From: Streptomyces amritsarensis
GTDB lineage: Bacteria; Actinomycetota; Actinomycetes; Streptomycetales; Streptomycetaceae
NCBI RefSeq assembly: GCF_001953875.1
Contig: NZ_MQUR01000026.1
Coordinates: 1-64,000 of the forward strand
Length of the DNA: 64,000 bases
Reading direction: 5' to 3'
The notes beneath the pieces were generated by a model, which saw nothing but the letters and a program-made list of their open reading frames with translations, had not been told where the DNA came from and did not search any database. This document shows positions 52,304-62,661 of this stretch, piece by piece (within the stretch, counting starts at the first letter, position 1; the number at the start of each line of letters is the position of its first letter). The position numbers and the translations under genes are program-made.

Positions 52304-54298
52304 ATGAGCACCGAACGCACCGAACACATAGCGTCGCGGCGAGCCCGGCACCACCCCCTGGCCCCGCCGGCCTGGCTCCTCGAGGGGCTGAAGCCGACCA
52401 CCGCGCCCGTCCCCTGGGCCGCCGCGGCACGCGCGGGGGTCGCGCTGTCCGTCCCGCTCGCCGTCGGCTTCGCCCTGGACGAGCCCGAATACGGCGCGCT
52501 CGCCTCCATGGGCGCCCTGTCCGGGGTCATCGGCGACACCGCCGACGCCTACCGGATGCGTGTCCTGAACATCGCCGTCCCGCAGGTCTTCGGCGCCGTC
52601 GGCGTGGCCCTGGGCACCCTCGTCTACGGCCACGGCTGGGTGGCCGTCGCCGTGCTCACCCTCATCGCCCTGGTCTCCGGGATGATCTCCTCCATCGGCA
52701 CGGTCGCCTCCGTGTCCGGGCTGCTGCTCCTGCTCAACGCCGTCGTCGGCGCCGGGCTCCCCATGCCGCAGCCCTGGTGGATCGCCCCGCTGCTGCTGAG
52801 CGCGGGGGGACTCTTCGTCCTCGCACTGACCCTGCTGGGCTGGCCGCTGCGCGGCCGCCGCCCCGAACGGGCCGCCGTCGCCGCCACCTACCGGGCCCTG
52901 GCCGACGCCCTGGAAGCCGCCGGCGGTCCCGGCGACCTCTACGACGAGCGCCGCCGCCGGGTCACCGGGGAACTCGACCGGGCCTACGACCTGATCCTGG
53001 GCCGCCGGGCCCGCGTCCACGGCCGCAGCCCGTCGCTCGTGCGCATGCTCGCCCAGCTCAACGTGGTGATCCCGCTGGTGGAAGCCGCCCCCGCCGCACA
53101 CCTGCGCGGCCGGCCACTGCCCCCCGAGATCCCCGCGGCCGTACGGGGACTCGCGACGGCCGTCGAGGAGGGCAGCACCTCGGCACCCGTACTCGACCTG
53201 CCCGAGGCCCGCACCCCCGCCGAACGGGCCGTCGACGCGGCCCTGCGCCACGCCGCGACGATCGTGCACCTCCCCGAAGCGGACCCGTACAACGTGGACG
53301 ACCGCCTCGGCCGGCCCGCCGCGCTGAAGGTCCGCGCCCGGCGGGCGGTGCGCGACATGATGATGTCCGAGGCCTCCTGGCGCTACGGACTGCGGCTCGC
53401 GCTGTGCATCGGCCTCGCCCAGTCGCTCGTGTCGGTGGTCGAACTCGAACGGTCCTACTGGATCGCGCTGACCGTCACCTTCGTCCTCAAACCGGACTTC
53501 GGCTCGGTGTTCTCCCGGGCCCTGCTGCGTGCGCTCGGCACCGCGATCGGGCTGGTCGTCGCCGCCGCCGTGCTCGCCGAGGTGCCGCGCGGCTGGTGGG
53601 ACGTGCCGGTGATGGTGGTGCTCGGCGCGCTGATCCCGGTCTTCTCCGCCAAGGGCTACGCCTTCCAGACCGCCGCGATCACCCCGGTGATCCTGCTGCT
53701 CTCCGACCTGCTCAACCACCAGGGCTTCGACCTGATCCGCCCCAGGCTGCTGGACAGCCTGATCGGCTGCGCCATCACCCTGATCGCCGGATACCTGCTG
53801 TGGCCCGAGAGCTGGCACACCCGCATCGGGGACCGGCTCGCCGAGACCGTGGACGACGCCGCCCGCTACGTGGAACGGGCCTTCGCACCGGCCGCGGACG
53901 ACGCGGCGCGCGCGGCGGCCCGGACCGCCCGCCTCCAGGCCCGCCGACGGCTCTACCGCGACCTGTCGGGCGTCCGCAGCGAGTTCCAGCGGGCGCTGAC
54001 CGAGCCGCCGCCGACCGGCACCCGGGCCGCGGCGTGGTGGCCCCTGGTCGTCGCCGTCGAGCGGATCGTGGACGCGTCCACGGCCGCCCGGGTCCGCGTC
54101 AACCACGGCGCCCCGCCCCCCGCGCCCGAGGAGGTGGCGTCCGTCGCGCGACAGCTGCGCGAACTGGCCGGCCGGGTGCGCAGCAGCACCGTCCCGGTAC
54201 GGGTCGAGGGCGGACCGGAGGGCGACGGGTCGGGCGTCCTGGCACCCGTCCACCAGGAGCTCGCGGCCGCCCGTGCCATCACCCAGCCGGAGCGCTGA
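52304..54298 (+). CDS. FUSC-family inner-membrane protein
   Basis: A 664-residue protein with two bundles of membrane helices (about 50-200 and 370-500) separated by a soluble helical part, as in aromatic-acid exporter/FUSC proteins. SYWIALTVTFVLKPDFGSVFSRALLRALGT is the FUSC signature. Possibly exports aromatic acids. ATG 52304 chosen; the frame is open farther upstream but overlaps the preceding gene. Confidence 0.85.
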   Translation: MSTERTEHIASRRARHHPLAPPAWLLEGLKPTTAPVPWAAAARAGVALSVPLAVGFALDEPEYGALASMGALSGVIGDTADAYRMRVLNIAVPQVFGAVGVALGTLVYGHGWVAVAVLTLIALVSGMISSIGTVASVSGLLLLLNAVVGAGLPMPQPWWIAPLLLSAGGLFVLALTLLGWPLRGRRPERAAVAATYRALADALEAAGGPGDLYDERRRRVTGELDRAYDLILGRRARVHGRSPSLVRMLAQLNVVIPLVEAAPAAHLRGRPLPPEIPAAVRGLATAVEEGSTSAPVLDLPEARTPAERAVDAALRHAATIVHLPEADPYNVDDRLGRPAALKVRARRAVRDMMMSEASWRYGLRLALCIGLAQSLVSVVELERSYWIALTVTFVLKPDFGSVFSRALLRALGTAIGLVVAAAVLAEVPRGWWDVPVMVVLGALIPVFSAKGYAFQTAAITPVILLLSDLLNHQGFDLIRPRLLDSLIGCAITLIAGYLLWPESWHTRIGDRLAETVDDAARYVERAFAPAADDAARAAARTARLQARRRLYRDLSGVRSEFQRALTEPPPTGTRAAAWWPLVVAVERIVDASTAARVRVNHGAPPPAPEEVASVARQLRELAGRVRSSTVPVRVEGGPEGDGSGVLAPVHQELAAARAITQPER

Positions 54299-54335
54299 CC
54301 GGGCCGGGCGGACCCCGGCGGGGGAGCATCGGAGC

Positions 54336-55037
54336 ATGTACCGCGTCCCGGCCGTCCTGGTCCTCGCCCTGGCCCTGGCGGGGTGCGCCGACGTGGAGGG
54401 GCTGCAGAACGACGGCGACCTGGGCACGGTGCACGCTCCGCAGAGCCTGTGGAAGGGAATCCGCCCCGACCCGCCCGACCCGGCCCAGGTGCCGGGCACC
54501 GCCCCCGTGGTCCCCGGCCTGCCCAAGGCACCGGACCTGGGCATGCACGCGGTGAATCCGGTGAGCGTCGTACGCGCCGACGTCACCTCCGCCACCGAAC
54601 AGGACGGCGGCACGGGCCGGCTCGTCGACCCCCGGGCGGTCCAGCGGCTCGCGCTCTGCACACAGGCTGTGGACGGCGGCCCCGACTGCCCGGTGCGGCC
54701 CCCGGTCTTCCACGACCTGACGGGCAACGGCCGGCAGGAGCTGATCACCGCCCTGGACATCGACGGCAGGGTCAGCGAGCTGCGCGTCTACACCGTCCAG
54801 GACGACGGGAGGATCGCCCGGATCCTGGCCCGGCGGGCGGTCCTGGAGGGAGTGGAGGTGGCCGCCGAACACCTGGCGGTCCGCGAGCCGACGTCGAACC
54901 CCGCCTATGTCGCCGTCTCCGACTACGTGTGGGACCCGAAGGCCGGGATCATGAACCTCAACCAGCTCACGCTCGACGACTGCCCCTCCCTCACCGGCGT
55001 ACCGCTCAGCCCGGACGCGCAGCGATGCACGCCCTGA
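54336..55037 (+). CDS. Lipoprotein paired with the sensor kinase
   Basis: A 233-residue lipoprotein (lipobox LAGC, Cys about 17). The mature part contains an FG-GAP-like strand (FHDLTGNGRQELITALDIDG). It overlaps the kinase gene by 13 bp, so the two are coupled; lipoproteins such as CseA and AfsQ3 modulate neighbouring Streptomyces kinases. Confidence 0.85.
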   Translation: MYRVPAVLVLALALAGCADVEGLQNDGDLGTVHAPQSLWKGIRPDPPDPAQVPGTAPVVPGLPKAPDLGMHAVNPVSVVRADVTSATEQDGGTGRLVDPRAVQRLALCTQAVDGGPDCPVRPPVFHDLTGNGRQELITALDIDGRVSELRVYTVQDDGRIARILARRAVLEGVEVAAEHLAVREPTSNPAYVAVSDYVWDPKAGIMNLNQLTLDDCPSLTGVPLSPDAQRCTP

Positions 55038-56293
55038 GCAGCCTCCGCTGGAAGATCGCCCTGACGACCACGGCGGTGTGCTGCATGGTCGCCGCCGCGC
55101 TCGGGATCCTCGTGCACAACGTGGTCGCGGCGCAGATCGTCGGCGAGGTCCGCAAGGACGCGGGCACGGCTCTGGAGCACGCCCTCAGCCACTACGAGTA
55201 CGGCACGACGCACGGCGACGTGAACATCGTCCTGGACCCGCCCCAACTGCCTCGTCCGCTGCGCGACCTGGTCGCCCGCGGCGACACCGGCAGCATGGTC
55301 GGCACGCACGACGGCAAGCCCGTGATGTGGGCCGCCGCTCCCGCCGACCAGCAGGCCCTCGCCGTCTGGATCCCGTTCGAGGGCACCCGCGAACGGCTGC
55401 GGGACATCGACACCGCGATCCTCGCCTCCGCCGCGCTGGCCGCCGGCGTGGTGGCGCTGGCCGGCCTCTTCCTCGCCGACCGGATCAGCCGAAGGCTCGC
55501 GACGACCGCCGCCGTGGCCCGCCGGATCAGCGCCGGGGACCTGGACGCCAGAGTCGGCTTCCCCACCCGCACGGACGATCGGCGGCCGGGCCGCCGCTCC
55601 CGGGACCGGGACGAGGTACGGGACGTGGCGCAGGCACTGGACCTGATGGCCGGCTCGCTCCAGGAGCGGCTGGAGGCGGAGAAGCGCTTCACGGCGGACG
55701 TGGCGCACGAGCTGCGGACCCCGCTCACCGGCTCGCTCGCCGCGGCGGCCCTGCTGCCCGAGGGCCGGCCCAAGGAGATGATCAACGACCGGTTGAAGGC
55801 CCTGCACCTGCTGACCGAGGACCTGCTGGAGATCTCCCGGCTCGAATCGGGCGTGGAACGGGCCGACCTCGCCCGGGTGGAACTCGGCCGGGCGGTGGAG
55901 CGGGCCGTGGCGGCAGCCGGCCCCGCCGTCTCGGTCCGGGTGGTCCGCGACGCCGCGGTGCTCACCGACCGGCGGCGGCTCGACCGGATCCTCACCAACC
56001 TCCTGGTCAACGCCCACAAACACGGCAGACCGCCCATCGAGGTGACCGTGGACGGCCCCGTGGTCACGGTCCGCGACCACGGGCCCGGCTACCCGCCCGA
56101 ACTCATCGAGCAGGGCCCGCAGCGCTTCCGCACCGGAGACCCCGGTCGCGGGCGCGGCCACGGACTGGGGCTGACGATCGTGGCGGGGCAGGCGGCGGTG
56201 CTGGAGATCGCGCTGAGCTTCGCCAACGCCCCGGACGGGGGTGCGTTGACGACGCTCAGGCTTCCCGTCGGGCGGCTGCCGGACGGAAGTTGA
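55025..56293 (+). CDS. Sensor histidine kinase without adjacent response regulator
   Basis: A 422-residue kinase with two membrane helices around an external domain, a HAMP region, H-box DVAHELRTPLT (phospho-His228), N-box NLLVNAHKHG and G-box GRGHGLGL. The usual response-regulator gene is missing on both sides: upstream is the lipoprotein, downstream a convergent phoX. Signals through a distant regulator, or the regulator was lost. Confidence 0.92.
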   Translation: MHALSSLRWKIALTTTAVCCMVAAALGILVHNVVAAQIVGEVRKDAGTALEHALSHYEYGTTHGDVNIVLDPPQLPRPLRDLVARGDTGSMVGTHDGKPVMWAAAPADQQALAVWIPFEGTRERLRDIDTAILASAALAAGVVALAGLFLADRISRRLATTAAVARRISAGDLDARVGFPTRTDDRRPGRRSRDRDEVRDVAQALDLMAGSLQERLEAEKRFTADVAHELRTPLTGSLAAAALLPEGRPKEMINDRLKALHLLTEDLLEISRLESGVERADLARVELGRAVERAVAAAGPAVSVRVVRDAAVLTDRRRLDRILTNLLVNAHKHGRPPIEVTVDGPVVTVRDHGPGYPPELIEQGPQRFRTGDPGRGRGHGLGLTIVAGQAAVLEIALSFANAPDGGALTTLRLPVGRLPDGS

Positions 56294-56296
56294 CCC

Positions 56297-56334
56297 TGCA
56301 GGGCCGTTGTTTCACGTGAAACACCGGCCCTGCA
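56297..56334. terminator. Convergent terminator with nested parS
   Basis: TGCAGGGCCG (56297-56306) pairs with CGGCCCTGCA (56325-56334). The loop is the parS palindrome, so the whole 38 bp is one nearly perfect palindrome, broken only at 56307/56324. Confidence 0.8.
56308..56323. promoter_or_regulatory. parS: parS site
   Basis: Second exact TGTTTCACGTGAAACA, 6.2 kb from the first. Located between convergent genes. Confidence 0.93.
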
Positions 56335-56348
56335 ACGGGCGATGCGGA

Positions 56349-58436
56349 TCAGACGCCGATGTTCTTGCCGTCCTTGCGCCAGACCGAGACGACGGCCGGG
56401 CGGACGATCTTGCCGGGGCCGTCGGGCCACACCGACTCCGGCTTCTCGACGGACGCGCCGTCGATCTCGCCCGGGTGCTGGACGGCGACCAGGACGCGCT
56501 TGTCCTGGATCAGCGGGCCGCAGGTCTCGGCGCCGCGCGGCACGGTCAGGAACTGCTTCAGCTCGCCGCGGCGCTCACCGCTGGTCGCGACGCCGAACAG
56601 GCCGTCGTGGGAGCCGAGCCGGTTGCCGTCGGTGGAGATCCACAGGTTGCCGTGCGGGTCGAAGGCGACGTTGTCCGGGCAGGAGATCGGGCTGACCTTC
56701 TCCTTCGGGAAGCCCGCGAAGTAGGTCGCGGGGTCGTTCGGGTCTCCGGCGACCAGGAAGAGCCGCCAGGCGAAACCGTCGCCGGCCGGGTCGTCGAAGT
56801 TCTCGGCGAACTCCAGGATCTGGCCGTGCTTGTTCAGGTTGCGCGGGTTCGCCTCGGTGGCGCCTTCCTTGCCGGGCTTGCCGCGGTCGGTGTTGTTGGT
56901 CAGCGCGACGTAGACGCGGCCGGTGCGCGGGGAGGGTTCGACGTCCTCGGGGCGGTCCATCTTGGTGGCGCCCACCTTGTCGGCGGCCTGGCGCGTGAAG
57001 ACGTACACCTCCTCGGCGGTCATGCCCTCGACGTGCGAGACGTTGCCGGTGGCCAGCTTGATCCAGACGCCGGAGCCGTCGAACTCGCCGTCGGAGGGCA
57101 GCTTGCCGGTGCCGTCGATCTCGGCGGCCGGGGTGTCACCGGTGAGCTTGGCGACGTAGAGGGTGCCCTCGTCGAGCAGCGTGAGGTTGTGCTCCTTCGC
57201 CGCGCGCGAATTGCCCTTCTTCATCCGCTTCGAGGAGACGAACTTGTAGAAGTAGTCGAAGCGCTCGTCGTCTCCCATGTAGACGACCGGGCGGCCGTCC
57301 TCGGTCAGACGGGGCTCTGCGGCCTCGTGCTTGAAGCGGCCCAGGGCGGTGCGCTTGCGCGGCACGGAGTGGGGGTCGTACGGGTCGAGCTCGACGACCC
57401 AGCCGAAGCGGTGCGACTCGTTGGGCTCCTGGGCCACGTCGAAGCGCTTGTCGAAGCGCTCCCACTGGCGCTCGGTGGCGCCGGTGGTCACGCCGTAGCG
57501 CTTCAGACGGGCGGCGGCGGTGGGGTCGGTGACCTGGCCGGCGTTGCCGAAGTACTGGTTGAAGTTCTCCTCGCCGTGGAGGGTGGTGCCCCACGGGGTG
57601 GTGCCGCCCCCGCAGTTGTTGAGGGTGCCGAGCACCTTGGTGCCGGTGGGGTCGACGGAGGTCTTCAGCAGCGCGCTGCCCGCGGCCGGGCCGGTCATCC
57701 GGAACTCGCTGGTGGCCGTCAGGCGGCGGTTGAGCTGGTGGCGGGAGACCGCGGTCAGCTTGCCGCTGCGGTGGTCCTCCTGGACGACGACCACGGACAG
57801 GCCGTGTGCGGCCCAGGCGATCTCGACCTGCTCGCGGGTCGGGTTGGCCGGGTCGTACGCCTTGAACATCAGGACTTCGTCCGTGTACTCGTGGTTGGCC
57901 ACGAGCAGCTGCTGGCGCTCGTAGTCCCCGCCGAGCGGGAGGAGGCTCAGGAAGTCGTTGTTGTAGCCGAACTGACCGGCCTGCGCGGCGGCGGTCTGCT
58001 TGTCGGCGTTGAAGCCCGGGGCACCCTTGATGATCGGGTCGCCCCAGCGGATGACCACGTTCTGCTCGTGGCCCTCGGGGATGGTGACCTTGTCGTCGGT
58101 GTTGGGCGCGACGGGCTTGAAGCGCAGGCCGCGGGCGGCCTCGCCGCCCTTGCCCGCACCGGCGGCCGCGGCGTCGGCGGCGGGCGCCGCGTGGGCGGCC
58201 TGACCCGGCGCGGTCAGCGCCACCGCGGAGCCGGCGGCGGTGGCGACCGTCACGACGGCGGCCGAGCGCAGCATCGAGCGGCGGGAGTAGGCACGGGCTA
58301 TGACATCGCCCGCGTACTCGTTGTCGCTTGTGTTCGGCACCTCGTGGAAGCAGGCGTCGCCACAGCGGTAACGACAGGTGAGAGCGGAACGGCCGCTCCC
58401 ATGCGGGTTGCCGATGAACGGCAGAAGCTTGCGCAC
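56349..58436 (-). CDS. phoX: Tat-exported PhoX alkaline phosphatase
   Basis: A 695-residue DUF839/PhoX phosphatase, Ca/Fe-dependent, secreted by the Tat route. The Tat motif SRRSML (51-56) and hydrophobic segment follow an unusual 45-residue leader (GNPHGSGRSALTCRYRCGDACF) found in Streptomyces relatives. Catalytic-domain segments are NHEYTDE, NNCGGGTTPWGTTLHGEEN and CPDNVAFDPHGNLWISTDG. GTG 58436 has GGAGGACACTC directly upstream. It releases phosphate from esters. Induction on phosphate starvation is expected (PHO box). Confidence 0.93.
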   Translation of the reverse strand: MRKLLPFIGNPHGSGRSALTCRYRCGDACFHEVPNTSDNEYAGDVIARAYSRRSMLRSAAVVTVATAAGSAVALTAPGQAAHAAPAADAAAAGAGKGGEAARGLRFKPVAPNTDDKVTIPEGHEQNVVIRWGDPIIKGAPGFNADKQTAAAQAGQFGYNNDFLSLLPLGGDYERQQLLVANHEYTDEVLMFKAYDPANPTREQVEIAWAAHGLSVVVVQEDHRSGKLTAVSRHQLNRRLTATSEFRMTGPAAGSALLKTSVDPTGTKVLGTLNNCGGGTTPWGTTLHGEENFNQYFGNAGQVTDPTAAARLKRYGVTTGATERQWERFDKRFDVAQEPNESHRFGWVVELDPYDPHSVPRKRTALGRFKHEAAEPRLTEDGRPVVYMGDDERFDYFYKFVSSKRMKKGNSRAAKEHNLTLLDEGTLYVAKLTGDTPAAEIDGTGKLPSDGEFDGSGVWIKLATGNVSHVEGMTAEEVYVFTRQAADKVGATKMDRPEDVEPSPRTGRVYVALTNNTDRGKPGKEGATEANPRNLNKHGQILEFAENFDDPAGDGFAWRLFLVAGDPNDPATYFAGFPKEKVSPISCPDNVAFDPHGNLWISTDGNRLGSHDGLFGVATSGERRGELKQFLTVPRGAETCGPLIQDKRVLVAVQHPGEIDGASVEKPESVWPDGPGKIVRPAVVSVWRKDGKNIGV

Positions 58437-58531
58437 GAGTGTCCTCCGAGTAGCTGCGTGGCCGCCGACAACGTGTCGGAACAATCCAGCCGCGACGGTA
58501 GGCCCGGGTTACGCCGAAACGGCGGCGCGGG

Positions 58532-58549
58532 GATGAACGGTTGGTGAAC
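58532..58549 (-). promoter_or_regulatory. PHO box (PhoP site) for phoX
   Basis: Reading toward phoX: GTTCACC, four bases, GTTCATC: two direct repeats with 11-bp period, the PhoP-binding pattern in Streptomyces. About 95 bp upstream of the phoX start. Confidence 0.8.
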
Positions 58550-58730
58550 CCGGCACGTCGGAGCGGCAGTTCGGAATCGGCGTGATCACCTCGGGGAGCC
58601 GGGCGCCACGAAAGGTGCCCCTGCCGAAGATCCAGCCGGGCGGCCGATAACCTTACGTGTCCACTCTGGGCAGGGATCAACCGCGCAGCACGGACAAATG
58701 ACGCACGCACTCATGCGAAAGGCCTGGCCC

Positions 58731-60593
58731 ATGGGTATTCGGAGCTTGTTGCGCAAGGTGTTCGGACGGTCTGCGGAACCGGTTCCGGAAAATTCGGACG
58801 CCACTTCGGCGGCTGTCCCGAACCAGGCGGAACGCACCCCCCTGGATGCCGCCGCCGAACTCGTGGCGGCGTCCTTCGACAATCCGACGGTCCCCCCGCA
58901 GTCCTCCCGGGACCGCGAGCCCGGCACGGTCCTGACGGCCCCTGCCCCGCCCGCCGACCCCACCGTCCCGGAGGCCCGCCGCCCCTCGCCTGCGGCGAAG
59001 CCCGACGGAGAAACCCCCGCCGCCCCGGAACCGGCTGCCACCGCCGAGCCGGAGGCCACCGCTCCTGCGGAGCAGGCCGAGACCGCCGCCCCGGCGGAAC
59101 CGCAGGGACCGGCGGAGGCCGCGCCGCAGGCGGAGGCCGCTGAGGCGGAGGCCACCACTCCAGCGGAGCAGCCCGAGACCGCCGCCCCGGCGGAGGCCAC
59201 CGAACCCGAGCCGCCGCAGGCGGAAGCCGCGCCGCAGGCAGAGGCCGCTGAGGCGGAGCCCACCGCCCCGGCGGAACCGCAGGCACCCACCGAACCCGAG
59301 GCTCGGAACGAGCGGGCGCAGCCCGAAGCGACCGCAGCCGACGCAGACACACCGCAGGCGGAGGTGGGGGCGGAGGCGGAGGCAGCGCCTCAGACCGAAA
59401 CCACGGCCCCCGCGGCGCCGCAGGCCGACGCGGTCGCCGAGGCGGAGTCGCAGACGGCGCCGCAGGCCGACACCGCCGAGGCGGAGGCCACCGCTCCTGC
59501 GGAGCAGCCCGAAACCACCGCCCCGGCCGAGGCCACCGAACCCGAGCCGCCGCAGGCCGACGCCGCGCCGCAGGCAGAGGCCGCTGAGGCGGAGGCCACC
59601 GCTCCAGCGGAGCAGGCCGAAACCACCGCCCCCGAGCCGCCGCAGGCAGAGGCCGCGCCGCAGGCCGACGCCGTCGCCGAGGCGGAGTCGCAGACGGCGC
59701 CGCAGGCCGACGCCGCGCCGCAGGCAGAGGCCGCGCCGCAGGCGGAAGCCGCGCCGCAGGCAGAGGCCGCTGAGGCAGAGGCCACCGCTCCAGCGGAGCG
59801 GGTCGAGACCGCCGCCCCGGCGGAGCCGAAGGCACCGGCCGAGACCACCGAGCCCGAGGCTCGGAACGAGCAGGCGCAGCCCGACGCAGACGCGCCGCAG
59901 GCCGAGGCCGAGGCGGGGGTCGGCGCGCCGGCTGGGCCCGCCCATGCGGCGGCAGCCGTGCGGCGTCGGGCGCCCGAGGTCGCCGCCGCGTACAAGGCGG
60001 CCGGCCAGGTGCTCCGCGGCAAGGGGAAGGCCGGCGCCCGCGCCAAGGTCTACCTCGTCCTCGACCGCTCCGGGTCCATGCGCGGCTTCTACAAGGACGG
60101 CAGCGCCCAGTACCTCGCCGACCACGCCCTCGCCCTCGCCGCGCACCTCGACGACGAGGCCACCGTGCACACCGTGTTCTTCTCCACGGAGGTGGACGGC
60201 ACGGCCGACCTGACCCTCGACACCCACTACGGATCCTGGGTCGAGGGCCGCCACGCCGAGCTCGGCCGGATGGGCCGCACCAGCTACCACGTGGCCGTCG
60301 AGGCCGTCGTGGAGCACTACCGCAAGGACGGCGGCGAGGGCCCGGCCCTCGTCGTCTTCCAGACGGACGGCGCCCCCGACAACCGCCAGCCCGCCCGCCA
60401 GGCGCTGACCGACGCCGCCACCGCGGCCCCCGGCATCCACTGGCAGTTCGTCGCCTTCGGTGACCACGACTCCAAGGCCTTCGACTTCCTGCGCAAGCTG
60501 GACGCCGAGAACGCCGGCTTCTTCCACGCCGGCCCCGCCCCCGCCGAGCTGACCTCCGCGGCGCTCCTCAAGGGCGTCCTGGAGAAGTTCTAG
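58731..60593 (+). CDS. VWA-domain protein with Ala/Glu/Pro-rich repeat tract
   Basis: A 620-residue cytoplasmic protein. After [14 protein letters not shown] there is a long low-complexity tract (about residues 95-400, mainly [11 protein letters not shown] and TAPAEQ units), then a VWA domain with MIDAS DRSGS (Asp445, Ser447, Ser449) and TDGAPDN. It resembles TerF/TerY-type VWA proteins of tellurite-resistance stress systems. ATG 58731 is preferred over 58698 because AAAGG is 8 nt upstream. The tract may act as a flexible arm. Confidence 0.88.
   Translation: MGIRSLLRKVFGRSAEPVPENSDATSAAVPNQAERTPLDAAAELVAASFDNPTVPPQSSRDREPGTVLTAPAPPADPTVPEARRPSPAAKPDGETPAAPEPAATAEPEATAPAEQAETAAPAEPQGPAEAAPQAEAAEAEATTPAEQPETAAPAEATEPEPPQAEAAPQAEAAEAEPTAPAEPQAPTEPEARNERAQPEATAADADTPQAEVGAEAEAAPQTETTAPAAPQADAVAEAESQTAPQADTAEAEATAPAEQPETTAPAEATEPEPPQADAAPQAEAAEAEATAPAEQAETTAPEPPQAEAAPQADAVAEAESQTAPQADAAPQAEAAPQAEAAPQAEAAEAEATAPAERVETAAPAEPKAPAETTEPEARNEQAQPDADAPQAEAEAGVGAPAGPAHAAAAVRRRAPEVAAAYKAAGQVLRGKGKAGARAKVYLVLDRSGSMRGFYKDGSAQYLADHALALAAHLDDEATVHTVFFSTEVDGTADLTLDTHYGSWVEGRHAELGRMGRTSYHVAVEAVVEHYRKDGGEGPALVVFQTDGAPDNRQPARQALTDAATAAPGIHWQFVAFGDHDSKAFDFLRKLDAENAGFFHAGPAPAELTSAALLKGVLEKF
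59030..59930 (+). repeat. Coding tandem repeats (Ala/Glu/Pro/Gln)
   Basis: Irregular units built on GCCGCGCCGCAGGCAGAG and ACCGCTCCAGCGGAGCAG. Near-exact larger blocks recur (for example about 59441-59600 against 59679-59800). Recombination or slippage will change the length between strains. Confidence 0.8.
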
Positions 60594-60616
60594 GCAGGGC
60601 GGAGACCGAACAGCAG

Positions 60617-60649
60617 AAAGGGCCCGGGGTCGCCGACCCCGGGCCCTTT
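60617..60649. terminator. Bidirectional terminator
   Basis: A 16-bp perfect stem AAAGGGCCCGGGGTCG with its complement, with A and T runs on either side, between convergent VWA and aspS genes. Confidence 0.92.
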
Positions 60650-60687
60650 CGCATGCCTGCCTAGCCTGCCTACCTACCGGCCACCGC

Positions 60688-62505
60688 TCAGCGCGCAGCG
60701 TCCGGGTGTACGGACTCCGCGACCGGCTTGGCGTCGGCCGCCTTCGTCTCGACCGGCTTGCGCAGCGCGATGTTCAGCTCGCGCAGGCGGGCCTCCTCCA
60801 GGACCGTCGGCGCGCCCATCATCAGGTCCTGCGCGTTGCCGTTGAGCGGGAAGGCGATGGTCTCGCGGATGTTCGGCTCGTCGGCCAGCAGCATCACGAT
60901 GCGGTCCACGCCCGGGGCGATGCCACCGTGCGGCGGGGCACCGAGGCGGAAGGCGCGCAGCATGCCCGCGAACTCGCGCTCGACGGTCTCGGCCTCGTAG
61001 CCCGCGATCTCGAAGGCCTTCAGCATGACGTCGGGCTCGTGGTTGCGGATGGCGCCGGAGGACAGCTCGATGCCGTTGCAGACGATGTCGTACTGCCACG
61101 CCAGGATGTCGAGCGGGTCCTTCTCCTCCAGGTCCTTCATGCCGCCCTGCGGCATGGAGAACGGGTTGTGGGAGAAGTCGATCCTGCCGGTCTCCTCGTC
61201 CTTCTCGTACATCGGGAAGTCGACGATCCAGCAGAAGCGGAAGACGTTGTCCTCGAAGTGGCCGGCGCGCTTGGCGGCCTCGACCCGGACCGGGCCCATG
61301 ATCTTGGAGACCTCGTCGAACTCGCCGGCGCCGAAGAACACGGCGTGGCCGGGGACCAGGCCCAGGCGCTCGGTGAGGACCTTGACGTTCTCCTCGGTGA
61401 GGAACTTGGCGATCGGGCCGGACAGCGCACCGTCCTCGCCCACGCGCACCCAGGCCAGGCCCTTCGCGCCGAGCGAGACCGCGTAGTCGCCGAGGCCGTC
61501 GAAGAACTTGCGCGGCTGGGCGGCGGTGTCCGGGACGGCCAGGGCGCGCACGTGCTTGCCGGCGAACGCCTTGAACTCCGAGGCCTCGAACACGTCGGTG
61601 ATGTCGACGAGCTCCAGCTTGGCGCGCAGGTCGGGCTTGTCGTTGCCGTACTTCAGCATCGACTCGCGGAAGGGGATCCGCGGGAACGGCGAGGTGACCT
61701 CGCGGCCGCCGCCGAACTCGGTGAAGAGCTCGGTCATCAGGCGCTCGATCGGCTGGAAGACGTCCTCCTGCTCGACGAAGGACATCTCGACGTCGAGCTG
61801 GTAGAACTCGCCCGGCGAGCGGTCGGCGCGGGCGTCCTCGTCGCGGAAGCAGGGCGCGATCTGGAAGTACCGGTCGAAGCCGGAGATCATCAGCAGCTGC
61901 TTGAACTGCTGCGGGGCCTGCGGCAGGGCGTAGAACTTGCCCGGGTTCAGGCGGGACGGCACCACGAAGTCACGGGCGCCCTCGGGGGAGGTCGCGGTGA
62001 GGATCGGGGTCGCCATCTCGTTGAAGCCGAGGGCCACCATCTTGGAGCGGATCGAGGCGATGACCGCCGAGCGCAGCATGATGTTGCGGTGCATGCGCTC
62101 GCGGCGCAGGTCGAGGAAGCGGTACTCCAGACGGCGCTCCTCGTTCACACCGTCGTCGGTGTTGATGGTGAAGGGGAGCGGGGCGGCCGCGCCGAGCACC
62201 TCGACCTCGGAGACCTCGATCTCGATCTCACCGGTCGGCAGGTCGGGGTTCACGTTGTCCGCGCCGCGGGAGACGACCTTGCCGTCGATGCGGACGACGG
62301 TCTCCTTGGAGACGCTGCTGAGGGCCTCGTTCGCGGCGGTGCCGGGGCGGGCGACCAGCTGCGTGATGCCGTAGTGGTCACGCAGATCGATGAAGAGGAT
62401 GCCGCCCAGGTCTCGACGGTTGTGCAGCCAGCCGCTCAGTCGGACGTCGGCGGCGACGTCAGAGGCGCGGAGCTCGCCGCAGGTGTGGGACCTGTACCGA
62501 TGCAT
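60688..62505 (-). CDS. aspS: Aspartyl-tRNA synthetase
   Basis: A 605-residue class II aaRS of the bacterial type. N-terminal OB-fold anticodon domain ([19 protein letters not shown]), motif 2 [27 protein letters not shown] insertion domain, and motif 3 [13 protein letters not shown]. Housekeeping gene. A direct contrast to the OB-less core encoded at 25935. Confidence 0.98.
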   Translation of the reverse strand: MHRYRSHTCGELRASDVAADVRLSGWLHNRRDLGGILFIDLRDHYGITQLVARPGTAANEALSSVSKETVVRIDGKVVSRGADNVNPDLPTGEIEIEVSEVEVLGAAAPLPFTINTDDGVNEERRLEYRFLDLRRERMHRNIMLRSAVIASIRSKMVALGFNEMATPILTATSPEGARDFVVPSRLNPGKFYALPQAPQQFKQLLMISGFDRYFQIAPCFRDEDARADRSPGEFYQLDVEMSFVEQEDVFQPIERLMTELFTEFGGGREVTSPFPRIPFRESMLKYGNDKPDLRAKLELVDITDVFEASEFKAFAGKHVRALAVPDTAAQPRKFFDGLGDYAVSLGAKGLAWVRVGEDGALSGPIAKFLTEENVKVLTERLGLVPGHAVFFGAGEFDEVSKIMGPVRVEAAKRAGHFEDNVFRFCWIVDFPMYEKDEETGRIDFSHNPFSMPQGGMKDLEEKDPLDILAWQYDIVCNGIELSSGAIRNHEPDVMLKAFEIAGYEAETVEREFAGMLRAFRLGAPPHGGIAPGVDRIVMLLADEPNIRETIAFPLNGNAQDLMMGAPTVLEEARLRELNIALRKPVETKAADAKPVAESVHPDAAR

Positions 62506-62661
62506 CAGTCATCCAGTTCTTCGCGATACCAGGGTGGATTCAACCGTCCCAAGGTTACCGTCCGGGAGGATGCCGGGTCGGGCACTACCGTCAGCCTGCG
62601 CATATGCGTCCGGTCACCGGCGAACAGGCACGTAACGGATATGACCTGTAAAGATGGCCGG

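Noticed and set aside
56307..58547. 746-residue plus-strand open frame opposite phoX
   Set aside because: Low-complexity antisense frame; phoX has Tat signal and catalytic motifs.
59030..59930. CRISPR array
   Set aside because: The repeats are coding, irregular and directly adjacent, without spacers. No CRISPR array was seen anywhere in the window.
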